The notes: a model not told the origin generated them from the letters alone. A DNA stretch of 64,000 nucleotides from Streptomonospora sp. PA3 (GCF_009728995.1 NZ_VTZW01000004.1:62001-126000); one strand, 5' to 3'. Positions 45,357 to 58,514 are shown, counted from the first letter of the stretch. Translations and numbers: made by a program.

Positions 45357-45609
45357 GGCGGGATACGGCGGACAAGCAGGGTGCGGAGTGCTTCGGCGGG
45401 GACCTCGGGCGGCGCGGCGCTTCGGCCGAGGGCGGAGCACAAACCGCTCGGGCTCACCAGGCGCCGTTGGTAGACTGGAATCGACGACAGAGTTCGCTTC
45501 GATCACTGCGGCCACGGTGATCACGTCCCCGGTGCGGGGCCGCGCGTCAGGCGAACCCGAAACTCCGTACACGCGAGAGGCAGGGGCGAGACGGCCGCAA
45601 GGCCACATC

Positions 45610-46650
45610 ATGGTCGAGTCAACACAACAGAGCACTCAGGTCAAGATCGTGGTGCCCGAAGAGCACATGATGGTCAACCTGCTGGGCTCGGGCGACGAGC
45701 TGCTCCACAGCGTCGAGCGCTCGTTCGACAGCGACATCCACGTCCGCGGCAACGAGATCACGATCAGCGGCAGTCCCGAGGAGACCTCGGTGGTCGTGCG
45801 GCTGATCGAAGAGCTGCTGGAACTGGTCAAGAACGGCACCGTGGTCACCCCCGACGCCATCGACCGCACGCTGGGCATGCTGCGCTCCAGCGGCGACGGC
45901 GAGCGTCCCGCCGAAGTGCTGACGCACAACATCCTCTCGGCGCGCGGGCGCACGATCCGGCCCAAGACCCTCAACCAGAAGCGCTACGTCGACGCCATCG
46001 ACCGCCACACCGTGGTCTTCGGCATCGGCCCCGCCGGCACGGGCAAGACGTATCTGGCCATGGCCAAGGCGGTCAAGGCGCTGCAGAACAAGCAGGTCAA
46101 CCGGATCATCCTGACCCGGCCCGCGGTCGAGGCCGGCGAGCGGCTGGGATTCCTGCCGGGCACCCTCTACGAGAAGATCGACCCCTACCTGCGCCCGCTT
46201 TACGACGCCCTGCACGACATGCTGGCGCCGGAGTCGATCCCCAAGCTGATGTCGGCGGGCACGATCGAGGTCGCGCCGCTGGCCTACATGCGCGGCCGCA
46301 CGCTCAACGACTCCTTCATCATCCTCGACGAGGCGCAGAACACCTCGCCCGAGCAGATGAAGATGTTCCTGACGCGGCTGGGCTTCGGCTCGAAGATCGT
46401 GGTCACGGGCGACGTCACCCAGGTCGACCTGCCTGACGGCACCACCAGCGGGCTGCGCACCATCGAGAACATCCTCCACGGCATCGACGACATCGGTTTC
46501 TGCCGCCTGAGCAGCACCGACGTGGTGCGGCACAAGCTGGTCAGCGCCATCGTCGACGCCTATGGTCGGTACGACATGCAGCAGAACGGGTCCCAGGGCG
46601 CGCGCGGACGGCCGGGAGCGCCCCGCAAGAGCACCGGCACCACCGGATGA
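45610..46650 (+). CDS. phoH: PhoH-like ATPase
   Basis: 346 aa. N-terminal KH-like part ([12 protein letters not shown]) then an AAA/helicase-like ATPase with Walker A GPAGTGKT (140-147), Walker [17 protein letters not shown] and [11 protein letters not shown]. PhoH-like proteins are linked to RNA metabolism and work beside YbeY. ATG 45610 is supported by family N-termini; the frame is open to 45388. A TGGTAGACT extended -10 at 45468-45476 could be its promoter. ybeY follows after a hairpin. Confidence 0.92.
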   Translation: MVESTQQSTQVKIVVPEEHMMVNLLGSGDELLHSVERSFDSDIHVRGNEITISGSPEETSVVVRLIEELLELVKNGTVVTPDAIDRTLGMLRSSGDGERPAEVLTHNILSARGRTIRPKTLNQKRYVDAIDRHTVVFGIGPAGTGKTYLAMAKAVKALQNKQVNRIILTRPAVEAGERLGFLPGTLYEKIDPYLRPLYDALHDMLAPESIPKLMSAGTIEVAPLAYMRGRTLNDSFIILDEAQNTSPEQMKMFLTRLGFGSKIVVTGDVTQVDLPDGTTSGLRTIENILHGIDDIGFCRLSSTDVVRHKLVSAIVDAYGRYDMQQNGSQGARGRPGAPRKSTGTTG

Positions 46651-46657
46651 CACCGCA

Positions 46658-46697
46658 GCAGGCCGCCGCCCCGCCCCCGGCGGGAGCGGCGGCCTGC
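46658..46697 (+). terminator. Hairpin between phoH and ybeY
   Basis: Perfect 12-bp arms GCAGGCCGCCGC (46658-46669) and GCGGCGGCCTGC (46686-46697). It may end part of the phoH transcript or stabilise it. No T-run follows, so partial read-through into ybeY is likely. Confidence 0.5.
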
Positions 46698-46742
46698 GTG
46701 CCGCCTCCCGACACCGACCACGAGATGAAGGCGCGCTGAGCA

Positions 46743-47240
46743 ATGAGCATTGACGTCGCGAACGAGTCCGGCGTCCCGGCCGACGAGGAACGCCTCTCCC
46801 GCCTGGCCCGCTACGTGCTGGACGCCATGCGGATCCACCCGCTGGCCGAGCTGTCGGTCGTCCTCGTCGACGAGGAGCCGATGACCGAGCTGCACGTGCG
46901 CTGGATGGACGAGCCCGGACCCACCGACGTGCTGTCGTTCCCGATGGACGAGCTGCGCCCCGGCGGCCAGGACCGCCCCTCCGAACCGGGCGTGCTGGGC
47001 GATGTGATCATCTGCCCGCAGGTCGCCGCGCGCCAGGCCGAGAAGGCCGGCCACAGCGCCCAGGAGGAGATCGACCTGCTGTGCACCCACGGCATCCTCC
47101 ACCTCCTGGGCTACGACCACGCCGAGCCCGACGAGCACAAGGAGATGTTCGGGCTGCAGGGCGAACTGCTCTCGGGCTGGCGCGCCGCTGAGGGCTCGAT
47201 CGCCGGCACGCCGCAGGAGAGAGAAGACACGGCCCGATGA
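46743..47240 (+). CDS. ybeY: Endoribonuclease YbeY
   Basis: 165 aa. The zinc site is H116, H120 and H126 in [20 protein letters not shown] and LGDVIIC are also conserved. YbeY takes part in 16S rRNA 3' processing and ribosome quality control. Its stop overlaps the corC start (ATGA), giving a phoH-ybeY-corC-era series. Confidence 0.95.
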   Translation: MSIDVANESGVPADEERLSRLARYVLDAMRIHPLAELSVVLVDEEPMTELHVRWMDEPGPTDVLSFPMDELRPGGQDRPSEPGVLGDVIICPQVAARQAEKAGHSAQEEIDLLCTHGILHLLGYDHAEPDEHKEMFGLQGELLSGWRAAEGSIAGTPQEREDTAR

Positions 47241-48619
47241 GCCCCGGCTCGCCGGGTGCGGGACCGGTGGCGGTCGCCGACCCGGCAATCCTGGCCGCGG
47301 CCGCGGGCCAAGGCACCCTCGACCCGCTCTACGCGTTCCCGGCCGCGCTGGTGTTCTCCCTGGCCGCGGCGTTCTTCGTGAGCGCCGAGGTCGCGGTCAC
47401 GCGCACCGCCGGGATGGAACTGGAGCAGGCCGCCGACGACAGCGCGGGCGCCCGGCGCCTGCGCCGGGTCCTGGCCGAACCGACCCCGCACCTGAACGCG
47501 GTGCTGCTGCTGCGGGTGGCCTGCGAGGCGCTGGCGGCGGTGTCGCTGGCGGTGGGCTTCCTCGGCTGGCTGGGTCTGGGCTGGTGGGCCGCCGCCTGCG
47601 CGGTGGTGGTGATGACCGCCGTCGACTACGTGTTCGTCGGCGTCACTCCGCGCATCCTGGGGCGCCAGTTCGCGCCCTCGGTGGCCGCGGCGAGCGTCAC
47701 CGCCCTCGCGCCCCTGGCGCCCGTTCTGGGGCCGGTCTCCCACCTGCTGGTGCGCCTGGGCCGGTCGCTGACCCCGCGCAACATCGGGGACCGCAGCGGC
47801 CCCTTCACCAGTGAGAGCGAGCTGCGCCGCCTGGTCGACCTGGCCGAGCGCGGCCATGTGATCGACGCCGAAGAGCGCGAGATGATTCACTCGGTGTTCA
47901 AGCTCGACGACACCTCGGTGCGCGAGGTCATGGTCCCGCGCACCGACATCGTCTTCGTCGAGCGCGACGCGTCCCTGGACGACGGCCTTTCCCTTGCGCT
48001 GCGCAGCGGCTTCTCGCGCATCCCGGTCACCGGCGAGGACGAGGACGACGTCGTGGGCATCGTCTACCTCAAAGACGTGGTCGCGCGCATGCGCCAGGAG
48101 TGGGCGCGCGGCGTGCAGGACGGGGGCGCGGGCGAGGCCCGGACCGTGGGCGAGGTGATGCGCGCCGCCTCCTACGTGCCCGACTCCAAGCCCATCGACG
48201 AGCTGCTGCGCGACATGCAGCAGCGCCGCATCCACGCCGCCGTGGTGATCGACGAGTACGGCGGCACCGCCGGGCTGGTCACCATCGAGGACATCGTCGA
48301 GGAGATCGTCGGCGAGATCACCGACGAGTACGACGACGAGATCCCGCCCATCGAGCGCCTGGACGAGCGCCGGGCGCGCGTCACCGCCCGCCTGCCGCTG
48401 GGCGAGCTGGCCGAGCTGTTCGGCATCGAGCTGGACGTGCCCGACGTCGAGACGGTCGGCGGCCTGCTCGCCTACGCGCTGGGGCGGGTGCCCATCACCG
48501 GGTCCCAGGCCGTCTACGCTGGGTTGCGGCTGACAGCCGAGGACACGGTGGGGCGCCGCAACCAGACCGCCACGGTCCTGGTGGAGGCCCTGGAGCCCGA
48601 GCCGCCCGATGAGGAGTGA
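47237..48619 (+). CDS. CNNM/CorC family transporter-associated protein (hemolysin-like)
   Basis: 460 aa. An N-terminal CNNM domain with three to four transmembrane helices is followed by a CBS pair ([25 protein letters not shown] and [29 protein letters not shown]). A C-terminal CorC_HlyC domain closes it. It is thought to be involved in Mg/Co efflux or ion homeostasis; the older name hemolysin is probably misleading. Coupled to ybeY. Confidence 0.9.
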   Translation: MSPGSPGAGPVAVADPAILAAAAGQGTLDPLYAFPAALVFSLAAAFFVSAEVAVTRTAGMELEQAADDSAGARRLRRVLAEPTPHLNAVLLLRVACEALAAVSLAVGFLGWLGLGWWAAACAVVVMTAVDYVFVGVTPRILGRQFAPSVAAASVTALAPLAPVLGPVSHLLVRLGRSLTPRNIGDRSGPFTSESELRRLVDLAERGHVIDAEEREMIHSVFKLDDTSVREVMVPRTDIVFVERDASLDDGLSLALRSGFSRIPVTGEDEDDVVGIVYLKDVVARMRQEWARGVQDGGAGEARTVGEVMRAASYVPDSKPIDELLRDMQQRRIHAAVVIDEYGGTAGLVTIEDIVEEIVGEITDEYDDEIPPIERLDERRARVTARLPLGELAELFGIELDVPDVETVGGLLAYALGRVPITGSQAVYAGLRLTAEDTVGRRNQTATVLVEALEPEPPDEE

Positions 48620-48691
48620 GCCGCGGTCCGGCCGCTCGCCCGGTGCGCACCCGGCCGCCCAGACCGACGAGACAGCTGGAGGAGAGTGCCC

Positions 48692-49045
48692 GTGACCGAG
48701 ACCGCCGCGCCGGAACCGCTCGACCCCGAGGACGAGAAGCTGATCACCCTCGCGCGCGCCTCGCGCGCCCGCACCGGCGCCGCCGAGGGCGCCGCCGTGC
48801 GCGACGAGACGGGCCGCACCTACACGGCCGTCACGGTGGCTCTGCCGTCGCTGAAGCTGACGGCGCTGCAGGCGGCCGTCGCGGCCGCGGTCTCCAGCGA
48901 GGCCGCGGCCCTGGAGGCGGCGGCGATCGTCACCGGCGCCGCCGAGGCCGCCGAGGCCGACCGGGCGGTCGCTGCCGACATGAAGACGCCCCTGGTGCTG
49001 CTCGCCGCCCCCGACGGCACCCCCACGGCGGCTCTGCGCGCCTGA
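48692..49045 (+). CDS. Small cytidine-deaminase-like protein without zinc ligands
   Basis: 117 aa. The order of secondary-structure-like segments (EDEKLITLARASRART, AVRDETGRTYTAVTVALPSLKLTALQAAVAAAVSS) recalls cytidine deaminases. The zinc motifs (C/H-A-E and PCxxC) are missing: the segment SEAAALEAAAIV stands where they would begin. A protein of this kind lies between corC and era in many actinobacteria. It may be a non-catalytic relic. GTG 48692 has GGAGGAG seven bases upstream. Confidence 0.65.
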   Translation: MTETAAPEPLDPEDEKLITLARASRARTGAAEGAAVRDETGRTYTAVTVALPSLKLTALQAAVAAAVSSEAAALEAAAIVTGAAEAAEADRAVAADMKTPLVLLAAPDGTPTAALRA

Positions 49046-49107
49046 GCGCGCGAGCGCCCGACACCGCGGCGGTGGCGCCCGCCGCGGGAGCAGACGAGAC
49101 TGGAGAG

Positions 49108-50076
49108 ATGGACGACCTCGACCTGGACAAGCTGCGGACGCCGCTGGCGATGCCCTCCTACCCGGAGGGCTTCAAAAGCGGCTTCGCCTGCTTCGTCGGC
49201 CGCCCCAACGTGGGCAAGTCGACCCTGATGAACGCGCTGGTGGGCCAGAAGGTGGCCATCACCAGCACCCGGCCGCAGACCACCCGGCGCACCGTGCGCG
49301 GGATCGTGCACCGCGACGACGCCCAGCTGATCATCGTGGACACGCCCGGCCTGCACAAGCCGCGCACACTGCTGGGGGAGCGGCTGGACAGCCTGGTGCG
49401 CTCGACCCTGGTCGAGGTCGACGTGATCGGCTTCTGCGTCCCCGCCGACGAGCCGATCGGGCGCGGCGACACCTACATCGCCCGCGAGCTCGCCGCGCAG
49501 CGCGAGACCCCGGTCGTCGCGCTGGTCACCAAGACCGACCGCGCCGACCGGGCCGCGGTCGCCGAGCAGCTGGTGGCCGTCGAGCAACTGGGGGAGTGGG
49601 CCGACATCGTCCCCGTCTCCGCCGAGAGCGGGTTCCAGGTCGACACGGTCGCCGACGTGCTGTGCGGGCACCTTCCCGAGGGGCCGCCGCTGTATCCCGG
49701 GGGCGACCTCACCGACGAGCCCGAGGAGATGCTCGTCGCCGAGCTGATCCGCGAGGCGTCGCTTGAGGGGGTCCGCGACGAGCTGCCGCACTCCATCGCG
49801 GTGGTGGTCGAGGAGATGCTGCCGCGCGAGGACACCCGAGCGGGCCGCGAGATGATCGACGTCTACGCGTCGCTGTATGTGGAGCGCCCCAGCCAGAAGG
49901 CGATCGTGATCGGCGCCAAGGGAGCCCGGCTGCGGGAGGTGGGCTCGGTCGCCCGCCGCCACATCGAGGCGCTGCTGGGCACCAAGGTGTACTTGGACCT
50001 GCGGGTGCGGGTGGCCAAGGACTGGCAGCGCGACCCCAAGCAGCTGCGCCGGCTCGGCTTCGACCAGCAGACCTGA
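49108..50076 (+). CDS. era: Ribosome biogenesis GTPase Era
   Basis: 322 aa. P-loop GRPNVGKST (31-39), effector TSTRPQTTRR, G3 DTPG, G4 TKTD, then the C-terminal KH domain (KAIVIGAKGARLREVG) that binds the 3' end of 16S rRNA. ATG 49108 with GGAG two to three bases away gives a short spacing but the expected N-terminus. It ends the phoH-ybeY-corC-era series. Confidence 0.96.
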   Translation: MDDLDLDKLRTPLAMPSYPEGFKSGFACFVGRPNVGKSTLMNALVGQKVAITSTRPQTTRRTVRGIVHRDDAQLIIVDTPGLHKPRTLLGERLDSLVRSTLVEVDVIGFCVPADEPIGRGDTYIARELAAQRETPVVALVTKTDRADRAAVAEQLVAVEQLGEWADIVPVSAESGFQVDTVADVLCGHLPEGPPLYPGGDLTDEPEEMLVAELIREASLEGVRDELPHSIAVVVEEMLPREDTRAGREMIDVYASLYVERPSQKAIVIGAKGARLREVGSVARRHIEALLGTKVYLDLRVRVAKDWQRDPKQLRRLGFDQQT

Positions 50077-50109
50077 ACCGCGGCCGGCCGGCGCCGCGGC
50101 CCTGCCCGG

Positions 50110-50919
50110 CTAGTCGCGGTGGTCGAGATCGCCGGCCAGCTGCAGTGCGATGCGGCGCACGATCGGGGCGGCGCGCGCGACGAAGTCCCAGCTCACCCGG
50201 GCTTCGGGGCCCGAAATCGAGACCGCCGTCATCGCCGGCCCGCCCTGTACGGGAACCGCGAGGCAGCGCACGCCGATCTCCTGCTCGCCGTCGTCGATGG
50301 CATAGCCCCGCTCGCGGATGCGGTTCATCTCGGCGACGAACGCCTCGGTGGTGGTGATGGTGCGGTCGGTGGCGGCGGGCATGCCGGTCCTGCGCAGGGT
50401 GGCCAGCGCCTCCTTCTCGGGCAGCTGGGCCAGCAGCGCCTTGCCCACGCCCGCCGAGTGGGCCGGCACGCGCCGGCCGACCTCGGTGAACATCCGCATC
50501 GCGTGCGGGGAGGGCACTTGGGCGACGTAGACGACCTTGTCGCCGTCGAGCATGGCCAGATTGGCCGTCTCGCCCAGCTCGTCGACGAGGTGGGTCAGGT
50601 GCGGCCGCGCCCAGGTGCCCAGCATCCGCGAGGCGCTGTCGCCCAGGCCGATCAGGCGGGGGCCCAGCGCGTAGCGCCGCGAGGGGAGCTGGCGCACGTA
50701 GCCGTTGGACAGCAGGGTGCGGATGATGCGGTGGATGGTGGGCAGCGGGAGGCCGGACGCCTCGGCGAGCTGGCTCAGGGAGACCTCGCCTCCGGCGTCG
50801 GCCATGATCTCCAGCAGTGCGAACGCGCGGTCCAGCGACTGCACGCCGCCCGAGCGCACCCGGGGTTCGGCCTGGGCGCCGACCGCCTCCTGTGACGTAG
50901 CCAAGTCTGCTGCTCCCAT
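50110..50919 (-). CDS. IclR family regulator next to glyoxylate genes
   Basis: 269 aa. The N-terminal winged helix is QSLDRAFALLEIMADAGGEVSLSQLAEASGLPLPTIHRIIRTL. The C-terminal effector domain has AHSAGVGKALLAQLP and the conserved RGYAIDDGEQEIGVRCLAVPV. It diverges from hyi-glxR-gcl, so it most likely controls them in response to glyoxylate or a relative, like AllR in E. coli; this is inference. ATG 50919 is preferred although the frame stays open to 51279 through repeats. A TACAAT -10 at 51199-51204 implies a leader of about 270 bases. Confidence 0.85.
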   Translation of the reverse strand: MGAADLATSQEAVGAQAEPRVRSGGVQSLDRAFALLEIMADAGGEVSLSQLAEASGLPLPTIHRIIRTLLSNGYVRQLPSRRYALGPRLIGLGDSASRMLGTWARPHLTHLVDELGETANLAMLDGDKVVYVAQVPSPHAMRMFTEVGRRVPAHSAGVGKALLAQLPEKEALATLRRTGMPAATDRTITTTEAFVAEMNRIRERGYAIDDGEQEIGVRCLAVPVQGGPAMTAVSISGPEARVSWDFVARAAPIVRRIALQLAGDLDHRD

Positions 50920-50968
50920 CGTCGTGCGGCGGCCGCGGCGCTCGGGGCGCGGCGTCCCACCGACTCCA

Positions 50969-51166
50969 TTTTCCCGCAGGTGTGCGGGGCGCTTCGACGC
51001 GCCGTCTTCCCTCCTCGCTCGGTCGCGGGTGTTTTCCGCGGGCCTGCGGGGTGCTTTGAGGCGCCGCCTTCCCTCCTCGCTCGGGGCCTCGCTTCCTCGC
51101 TCGTCAGTCCAGACGGCGCCGCGCCCCGCACACCCGCTCGGGCTTTCCCGCGGGTGTGCGGGGCGC
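50969..51166. repeat. 63-bp direct repeats and a 17-bp perfect inverted repeat
   Basis: Bases 50969-51022 and 51032-51085 are imperfect direct copies 63 bases apart, both ending in CTTCCCTCCTCGCTCGG. A third, shorter copy of the left end (CCCGCGGGTGTGCGGGGCGC) forms one arm of a perfect 17-bp inverted repeat (51121-51137 with 51150-51166, 12-base loop). It lies in the predicted leader of the IclR-type gene. Confidence 0.8.
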
Positions 51167-51193
51167 GCCCCCCACGCCCACTCGCGCCTCGGT

Positions 51194-51228
51194 TTCGAAT
51201 TGTAGAAGTCTGAGTTCGCTATATGGAA
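51194..51228. promoter_or_regulatory. IclR-type operator pair 1, overlapping the regulator's promoter
   Basis: TTCGAATTGTAGAA (51194-51207) and TTCGCTATATGGAA (51215-51228) both fit TTC-N8-GAA and start exactly 21 bases apart. On the minus strand the first covers a TACAAT -10 (51199-51204) and the second covers the -35 region. This suggests autoregulation by binding of a dimer of dimers on one face of the helix. Confidence 0.65.
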
Positions 51229-51414
51229 GCACATGGGCGGGATCCGGTGCCGGGTGCGGTGCCGGCGGATCCGCGGCACGTGGCGGGGCGGTCGCGGCCG
51301 TGCGCGGATGCGACCGTACCCGGCTCGGAGCGGAGGTGCTCAGCGGCAGCGGTGGCGAGGCGGTGCCGGTGCCTTCGGCCGGGGTGCGGGTGCGAAGTAG
51401 CGCGCCAGGGGTGG

Positions 51415-51443
51415 TTGACAACCCCATGGGCGTGGCGCAAACT
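51415..51443 (+). promoter_or_regulatory. Promoter of the hyi-glxR-gcl genes
   Basis: TTGACA (51415-51420), 17 bases, then CAAACT (51438-51443). The -35 is perfect and the -10 acceptable. The leader would be about 200 bases, with operator pair 2 starting nine bases after the -10. Confidence 0.6.
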
Positions 51444-51451
51444 CACAGTTA

Positions 51452-51486
51452 TTCCTTCAAGTGAAAACTTTATTCTGCATCGTGAA
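51452..51486. promoter_or_regulatory. IclR-type operator pair 2, downstream of the hyi promoter
   Basis: TTCCTTCAAGTGAA (51452-51465) and TTCTGCATCGTGAA (51473-51486) fit TTC-N8-GAA, again exactly 21 bases apart. The position overlaps or follows the transcription start, as at aceB. Confidence 0.65.
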
Positions 51487-51648
51487 AGTCGAGCACGAGA
51501 ACCCGTGCGGCGACAGCGATGCCGACACGGCCACCCCGCTGCTTCATCGACCCCTCCCACGGGTCTCCAGCCATACGCCGCGGCCCGGACCCCGCCCGGA
51601 TGCTGCGCGACCGCACCGCCCCTTCCCGCTCTCACCCGGAGGCGAGCC

Positions 51649-52449
51649 ATGAGCCACTCGCTGCCCTACACCGTCAACTGCTCCCTACTGTTCACCGAGC
51701 TCCCCGTGAACGAGCGCCCCGCGGCCGCGCGCCGGGCCGGGTTCGACGCCGTCGAGTTCTGGTGGCCCTTCGAGAGTGCCGCACCCGGCGACGCCGAGGT
51801 CGACGCGTTCGTCGCCGCGATCGAGGACGCCGGCGTCAGCCTCACCGGGCTGAACCTGTTCGCCGGGCGCCTGCCCGGACCGGACCGCGGCGTCCTCTGC
51901 CACCCGGACCGGGTCCAGGAGTTCCGCGACAACCTCGACGTCGTCGCAGGGATCGCCGAACGCACCGGCACGACCGCCTTCAACGCGCTCTACGGCCTGC
52001 GCCAGGAAGGCGTGGACCCCGCCGAGCACGACGAGACCGCCCTGCAGAACACCCTGGCCGCCGCCAAGGCCCTGGAGGCGGTCGGCGGCACGGTGCTCAT
52101 CGAACCGATCAGCGGCTCCGCCGACTACCCGCTGCTCACCGCCGCGCAGGGGCGCGCCTTCGTCGCCGCCGCGCGGGAGGCGGGCGCCGGCAACGTCGCA
52201 CTGCTGGCCGACTTCTTCCACCTGGCCGTCAACGGCGACGACGTCGCCGCCGTCGTGCGTGACCACGCCGCCGAGTTCGGCCACATCCAGATCGCCGACT
52301 CTCCCGGCCGCGGCGAGCCGGGCAGCGGCGAACTCCCCCTGATGGACCTGCTCGCCGCCGCGCAGGAGGGCGGCTACAGCGGGTACGTGGGGCTGGAGTA
52401 CAAGCCCACCGGCGCCACCGCCGACAGCTTCGGCTGGCTGCGCGGCTGA
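51649..52449 (+). CDS. hyi: Hydroxypyruvate isomerase
   Basis: 266 aa of the xylose-isomerase-like TIM barrel family. Key parts are YTVNCSLLFTELP, FDAVEFWWPF, LIEPISG, LADFFHLAVNGDD and HIQIADSPGRGEPGSGEL, with the metal-binding E, D and H positions of Hyi enzymes. It interconverts hydroxypyruvate and tartronate semialdehyde. ATG 51649 has GGAGG eight bases upstream. First gene of hyi-glxR-gcl. Confidence 0.9.
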   Translation: MSHSLPYTVNCSLLFTELPVNERPAAARRAGFDAVEFWWPFESAAPGDAEVDAFVAAIEDAGVSLTGLNLFAGRLPGPDRGVLCHPDRVQEFRDNLDVVAGIAERTGTTAFNALYGLRQEGVDPAEHDETALQNTLAAAKALEAVGGTVLIEPISGSADYPLLTAAQGRAFVAAAREAGAGNVALLADFFHLAVNGDDVAAVVRDHAAEFGHIQIADSPGRGEPGSGELPLMDLLAAAQEGGYSGYVGLEYKPTGATADSFGWLRG

Positions 52450-52618
52450 GCGCGGCCGCTGCGGACACCCGCGCCGCCCGGGCGCCGCCCTGCCGCACGC
52501 GGCGCCCGCTCGGCACCGCCACCCCGCTGCGCCCCGCGTCCGGCGCGGGCGCCCGCCCCGTCCCGCCGGCGCACCCCGCGCCTGCATCCCGACCGCCCTG
52601 TGCAAGGAGGGAACATCC

Positions 52619-53506
52619 ATGTCCCAGAACCGGACGATCGCGTTCATCGGGCTCGGCATCATGGGCCTGCCCATGGCCGCCAACCTCGTCTCCGCGGGCT
52701 TCACCGTGCGCGGCTACGACCGCAGTCCCCAGCAGAACGACCGCCTCGCCGGCGCGGGCGGCAGCCCCGCGGCCTCGCCCGCCGAGGCCGTCGCCGGCGC
52801 CGACGTCGTCATCACCATGGTCCCCGACTCGCCCGACGTGGAGGAGGTCATGTACTCCGCCGGCGGCGTCTTCGACAGCGCGGCGCCGGGGACCCTGGTC
52901 GTCGACATGAGCACCATCCGCCCCGACACCGCGCGCGCCGTCGCCGAGGAGGGCGCCAAGCGCGGCCTGCGGGTCCTCGACGCGCCCGTCAGCGGCGGGG
53001 AGGCCGGGGCGGTCGAGGGCGTGCTGTCCATCATGGTCGGCGGGGACGCCGCCGACTTCGACTCCGCCGCCGAGGTGTTCGCCCCGCTGGGCACGGCCGT
53101 GCTCGTGGGGCCCTCCGGCGCCGGCCAGACCGTCAAGGCCGCCAACCAGCTCATCGTCGCGGGCAACATCCAGCTCGTCGCCGAGGCGCTGGTGTTCCTG
53201 GAGGCCCACGGCGTCGAGACCGAGGCGGGCCTGCGCGTCCTCAACGGCGGCCTGGCCGGCAGCACCGTGCTCACCCGCAAGGGCGAGGCCATGCGCCACC
53301 GCCGCTTCGAGCCCGGATTCCGCATCGCGCTGCACGACAAGGACATGGGCATCGTCACCGCCGCGGCCCGCGAGGCGGGCGTGCCGATCTCGATGGGTTC
53401 GCTGGTGGCGCAGTTCATCGGCGCGCTCAAGGCCCAGGGCCACGGGGGCCTGGACCACTCGGCGCTGCTGAAGCTCGTCGACCAGCTCGCCACCGAGCAG
53501 AAGTAG
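52619..53506 (+). CDS. glxR: 2-hydroxy-3-oxopropionate (tartronate semialdehyde) reductase
   Basis: 295 aa of the beta-hydroxyacid dehydrogenase family. The NAD(P) fold begins IAFIGLGIMGLPMAANL, substrate binding is DAPVSGGEAGA, and the catalytic Lys lies in GAGQTVKAANQL. It reduces tartronate semialdehyde, the product of Gcl, to D-glycerate. ATG has AAGGAGGG upstream. Placed between hyi and gcl, so the substrate is well supported by context. Confidence 0.92.
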   Translation: MSQNRTIAFIGLGIMGLPMAANLVSAGFTVRGYDRSPQQNDRLAGAGGSPAASPAEAVAGADVVITMVPDSPDVEEVMYSAGGVFDSAAPGTLVVDMSTIRPDTARAVAEEGAKRGLRVLDAPVSGGEAGAVEGVLSIMVGGDAADFDSAAEVFAPLGTAVLVGPSGAGQTVKAANQLIVAGNIQLVAEALVFLEAHGVETEAGLRVLNGGLAGSTVLTRKGEAMRHRRFEPGFRIALHDKDMGIVTAAAREAGVPISMGSLVAQFIGALKAQGHGGLDHSALLKLVDQLATEQK

Positions 53507-53651
53507 ACCCCGGCGAACGGGCCCGCCGGCGGAAACCCGCCCCGCCTCGCGTGCGACCGCGAAGGGGCGCCCGGGTGTTGGCCGCACCCGGCGTTCCGCC
53601 GACGGCCCCTGAAACCCCACTAGCGGCTAACACAGTAAGGGTTCAGCGAAC

Positions 53652-57373
<3,722 letters not shown>

Positions 57374-57407
57374 GACCGGCCCGGCGGGCGTGCCCGCCCC
57401 GGACGCG

Positions 57408-57443
57408 GCCGCGGCGGCGCAGGCGCACCTGCGCCGCCGCGGC
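57408..57443. terminator. Bidirectional terminator after leuA
   Basis: A perfect 16-bp stem, GCCGCGGCGGCGCAGG (57408-57423) with 57428-57443 and a 4-base loop CGCA. It serves convergent leuA and the CAP-domain gene. Confidence 0.85.
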
Positions 57444-57455
57444 GTATCGGCCATC

Positions 57456-58355
57456 TCACCCGGTTCCGAAGTTCTGCGCCCACTTGGTGTCGGTCTCGGC
57501 GACGCCCACCTCGGTGTTGGCGCAGTTGAGAATGTTGGCGCGGTGGCCGGGGCTGTTCATCCAGCCCTCCATGACCGCCTCGGGCGAGGTGTAGCCCGCC
57601 GCCACGTTCTCGCCCGACCAGGCGTGGTAGCCGGCCTCCTCGGCGCGCTCGGCGGGGCCCTCGCCTTCGGGGCTCTCATGGGCCATGTAGTCGCGGGCGG
57701 CCATGTCCCGGCTGTGGGCCTCTGAGGCCGCGGTCAGCCGCGGGTCCACGCTCAGCGGGGGGCATCCCGCATCGGCGCGCTCCTCGTTGGCCAGCGCCAC
57801 CACCTGCCGGGCCGCCGCGGAGGGCTCCGCGCCGCCCCCGGAGGAGCCCGCAGAGCCGTCTTCGGAGCCGCCGGGCTCCTGCGATCCCGCGTCGGATCCG
57901 GAGCCGTCCTGCCCGTCCTCCTCCGGCCGCTGGGACGGGGCCAGGGTGGCCGCGCCCTCGGCCACCGCATCGGGGGGACCGGCAGGTGCGCTCGGCTCGC
58001 CTGCGCCGCCCGCCCCGCCGCCGGCGCCCGAGCCGTCCTGCTGCCCCTGCGGGGAGCCGCCGTCCTCGGGGGAGGGGAAGAAGTCGTCGGGTGCCGGAGG
58101 CAGCGCCTCGTCCGCGGCGCCCGGAGCGGAGTCCGCACCGGCCTGGGGGTTTTGCACGAGGGGATTGGACGGGGGCGGGCCGGCGGCCACGATCAGCGCC
58201 GCCGCCAGGCCCAGGCCCACCGGTACGGCCGCCAGCGCTCCCACGAGCGCCCGCCGCAGCCCGGACCCGCGCCGCGGCCGCGCGGCCCCGCGAGAAGACC
58301 ATCCGCGCCCGCGGCGCCCGCTCCTCCTCCGCTGTCCGCGCCGTCTCCCTGCCAT
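57456..58355 (-). CDS. Exported CAP (SCP/PR1) domain protein
   Basis: 299 aa. A basic N-terminus (RRRGQRRRSGRRGRG) and one membrane helix (RRALVGALAAVPVGLGLAAALIVA) are followed by a long Gly/Pro/Ser/Glu linker. The C-terminal CAP domain (about residues 180-299) has VALANEERADAGCPPL, ASEAHSRDMAARDYMAHESPEG, SGENVAAGYTSPEAVMEGWMNSPGHRANIL and WAQNFG. The two His and the Glu of the CAP cavity are present. The role of bacterial CAP proteins is poorly known. ATG 58355 is tentative. Confidence 0.85.
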   Translation of the reverse strand: MAGRRRGQRRRSGRRGRGWSSRGAARPRRGSGLRRALVGALAAVPVGLGLAAALIVAAGPPPSNPLVQNPQAGADSAPGAADEALPPAPDDFFPSPEDGGSPQGQQDGSGAGGGAGGAGEPSAPAGPPDAVAEGAATLAPSQRPEEDGQDGSGSDAGSQEPGGSEDGSAGSSGGGAEPSAAARQVVALANEERADAGCPPLSVDPRLTAASEAHSRDMAARDYMAHESPEGEGPAERAEEAGYHAWSGENVAAGYTSPEAVMEGWMNSPGHRANILNCANTEVGVAETDTKWAQNFGTG

Positions 58356-58514
58356 GGCGTCGAGCCCCCGTTCGTTCGGGATCGTCGTGACTCGCGCGTG
58401 ATCGTAGAGCAAATCGAGACGGAAGGGGAGCATTGGACGTGATTTGCCGGATTTGTCTGGCCAGGCTCGATGGTCGGCCTGGGCCGCGGTCCCACACGAC
58501 CGTGGTGCACGATG

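Larger units (their letters stand above)
50920..51648. other. Divergent regulatory region between iclR-type gene and hyi
   Basis: 729 bases without a supported gene. It contains a REP-like repeat and hairpin cluster (50969-51166), one operator pair at 51194-51228, the hyi promoter at 51415-51443 and a second operator pair at 51452-51486. Confidence 0.7.
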
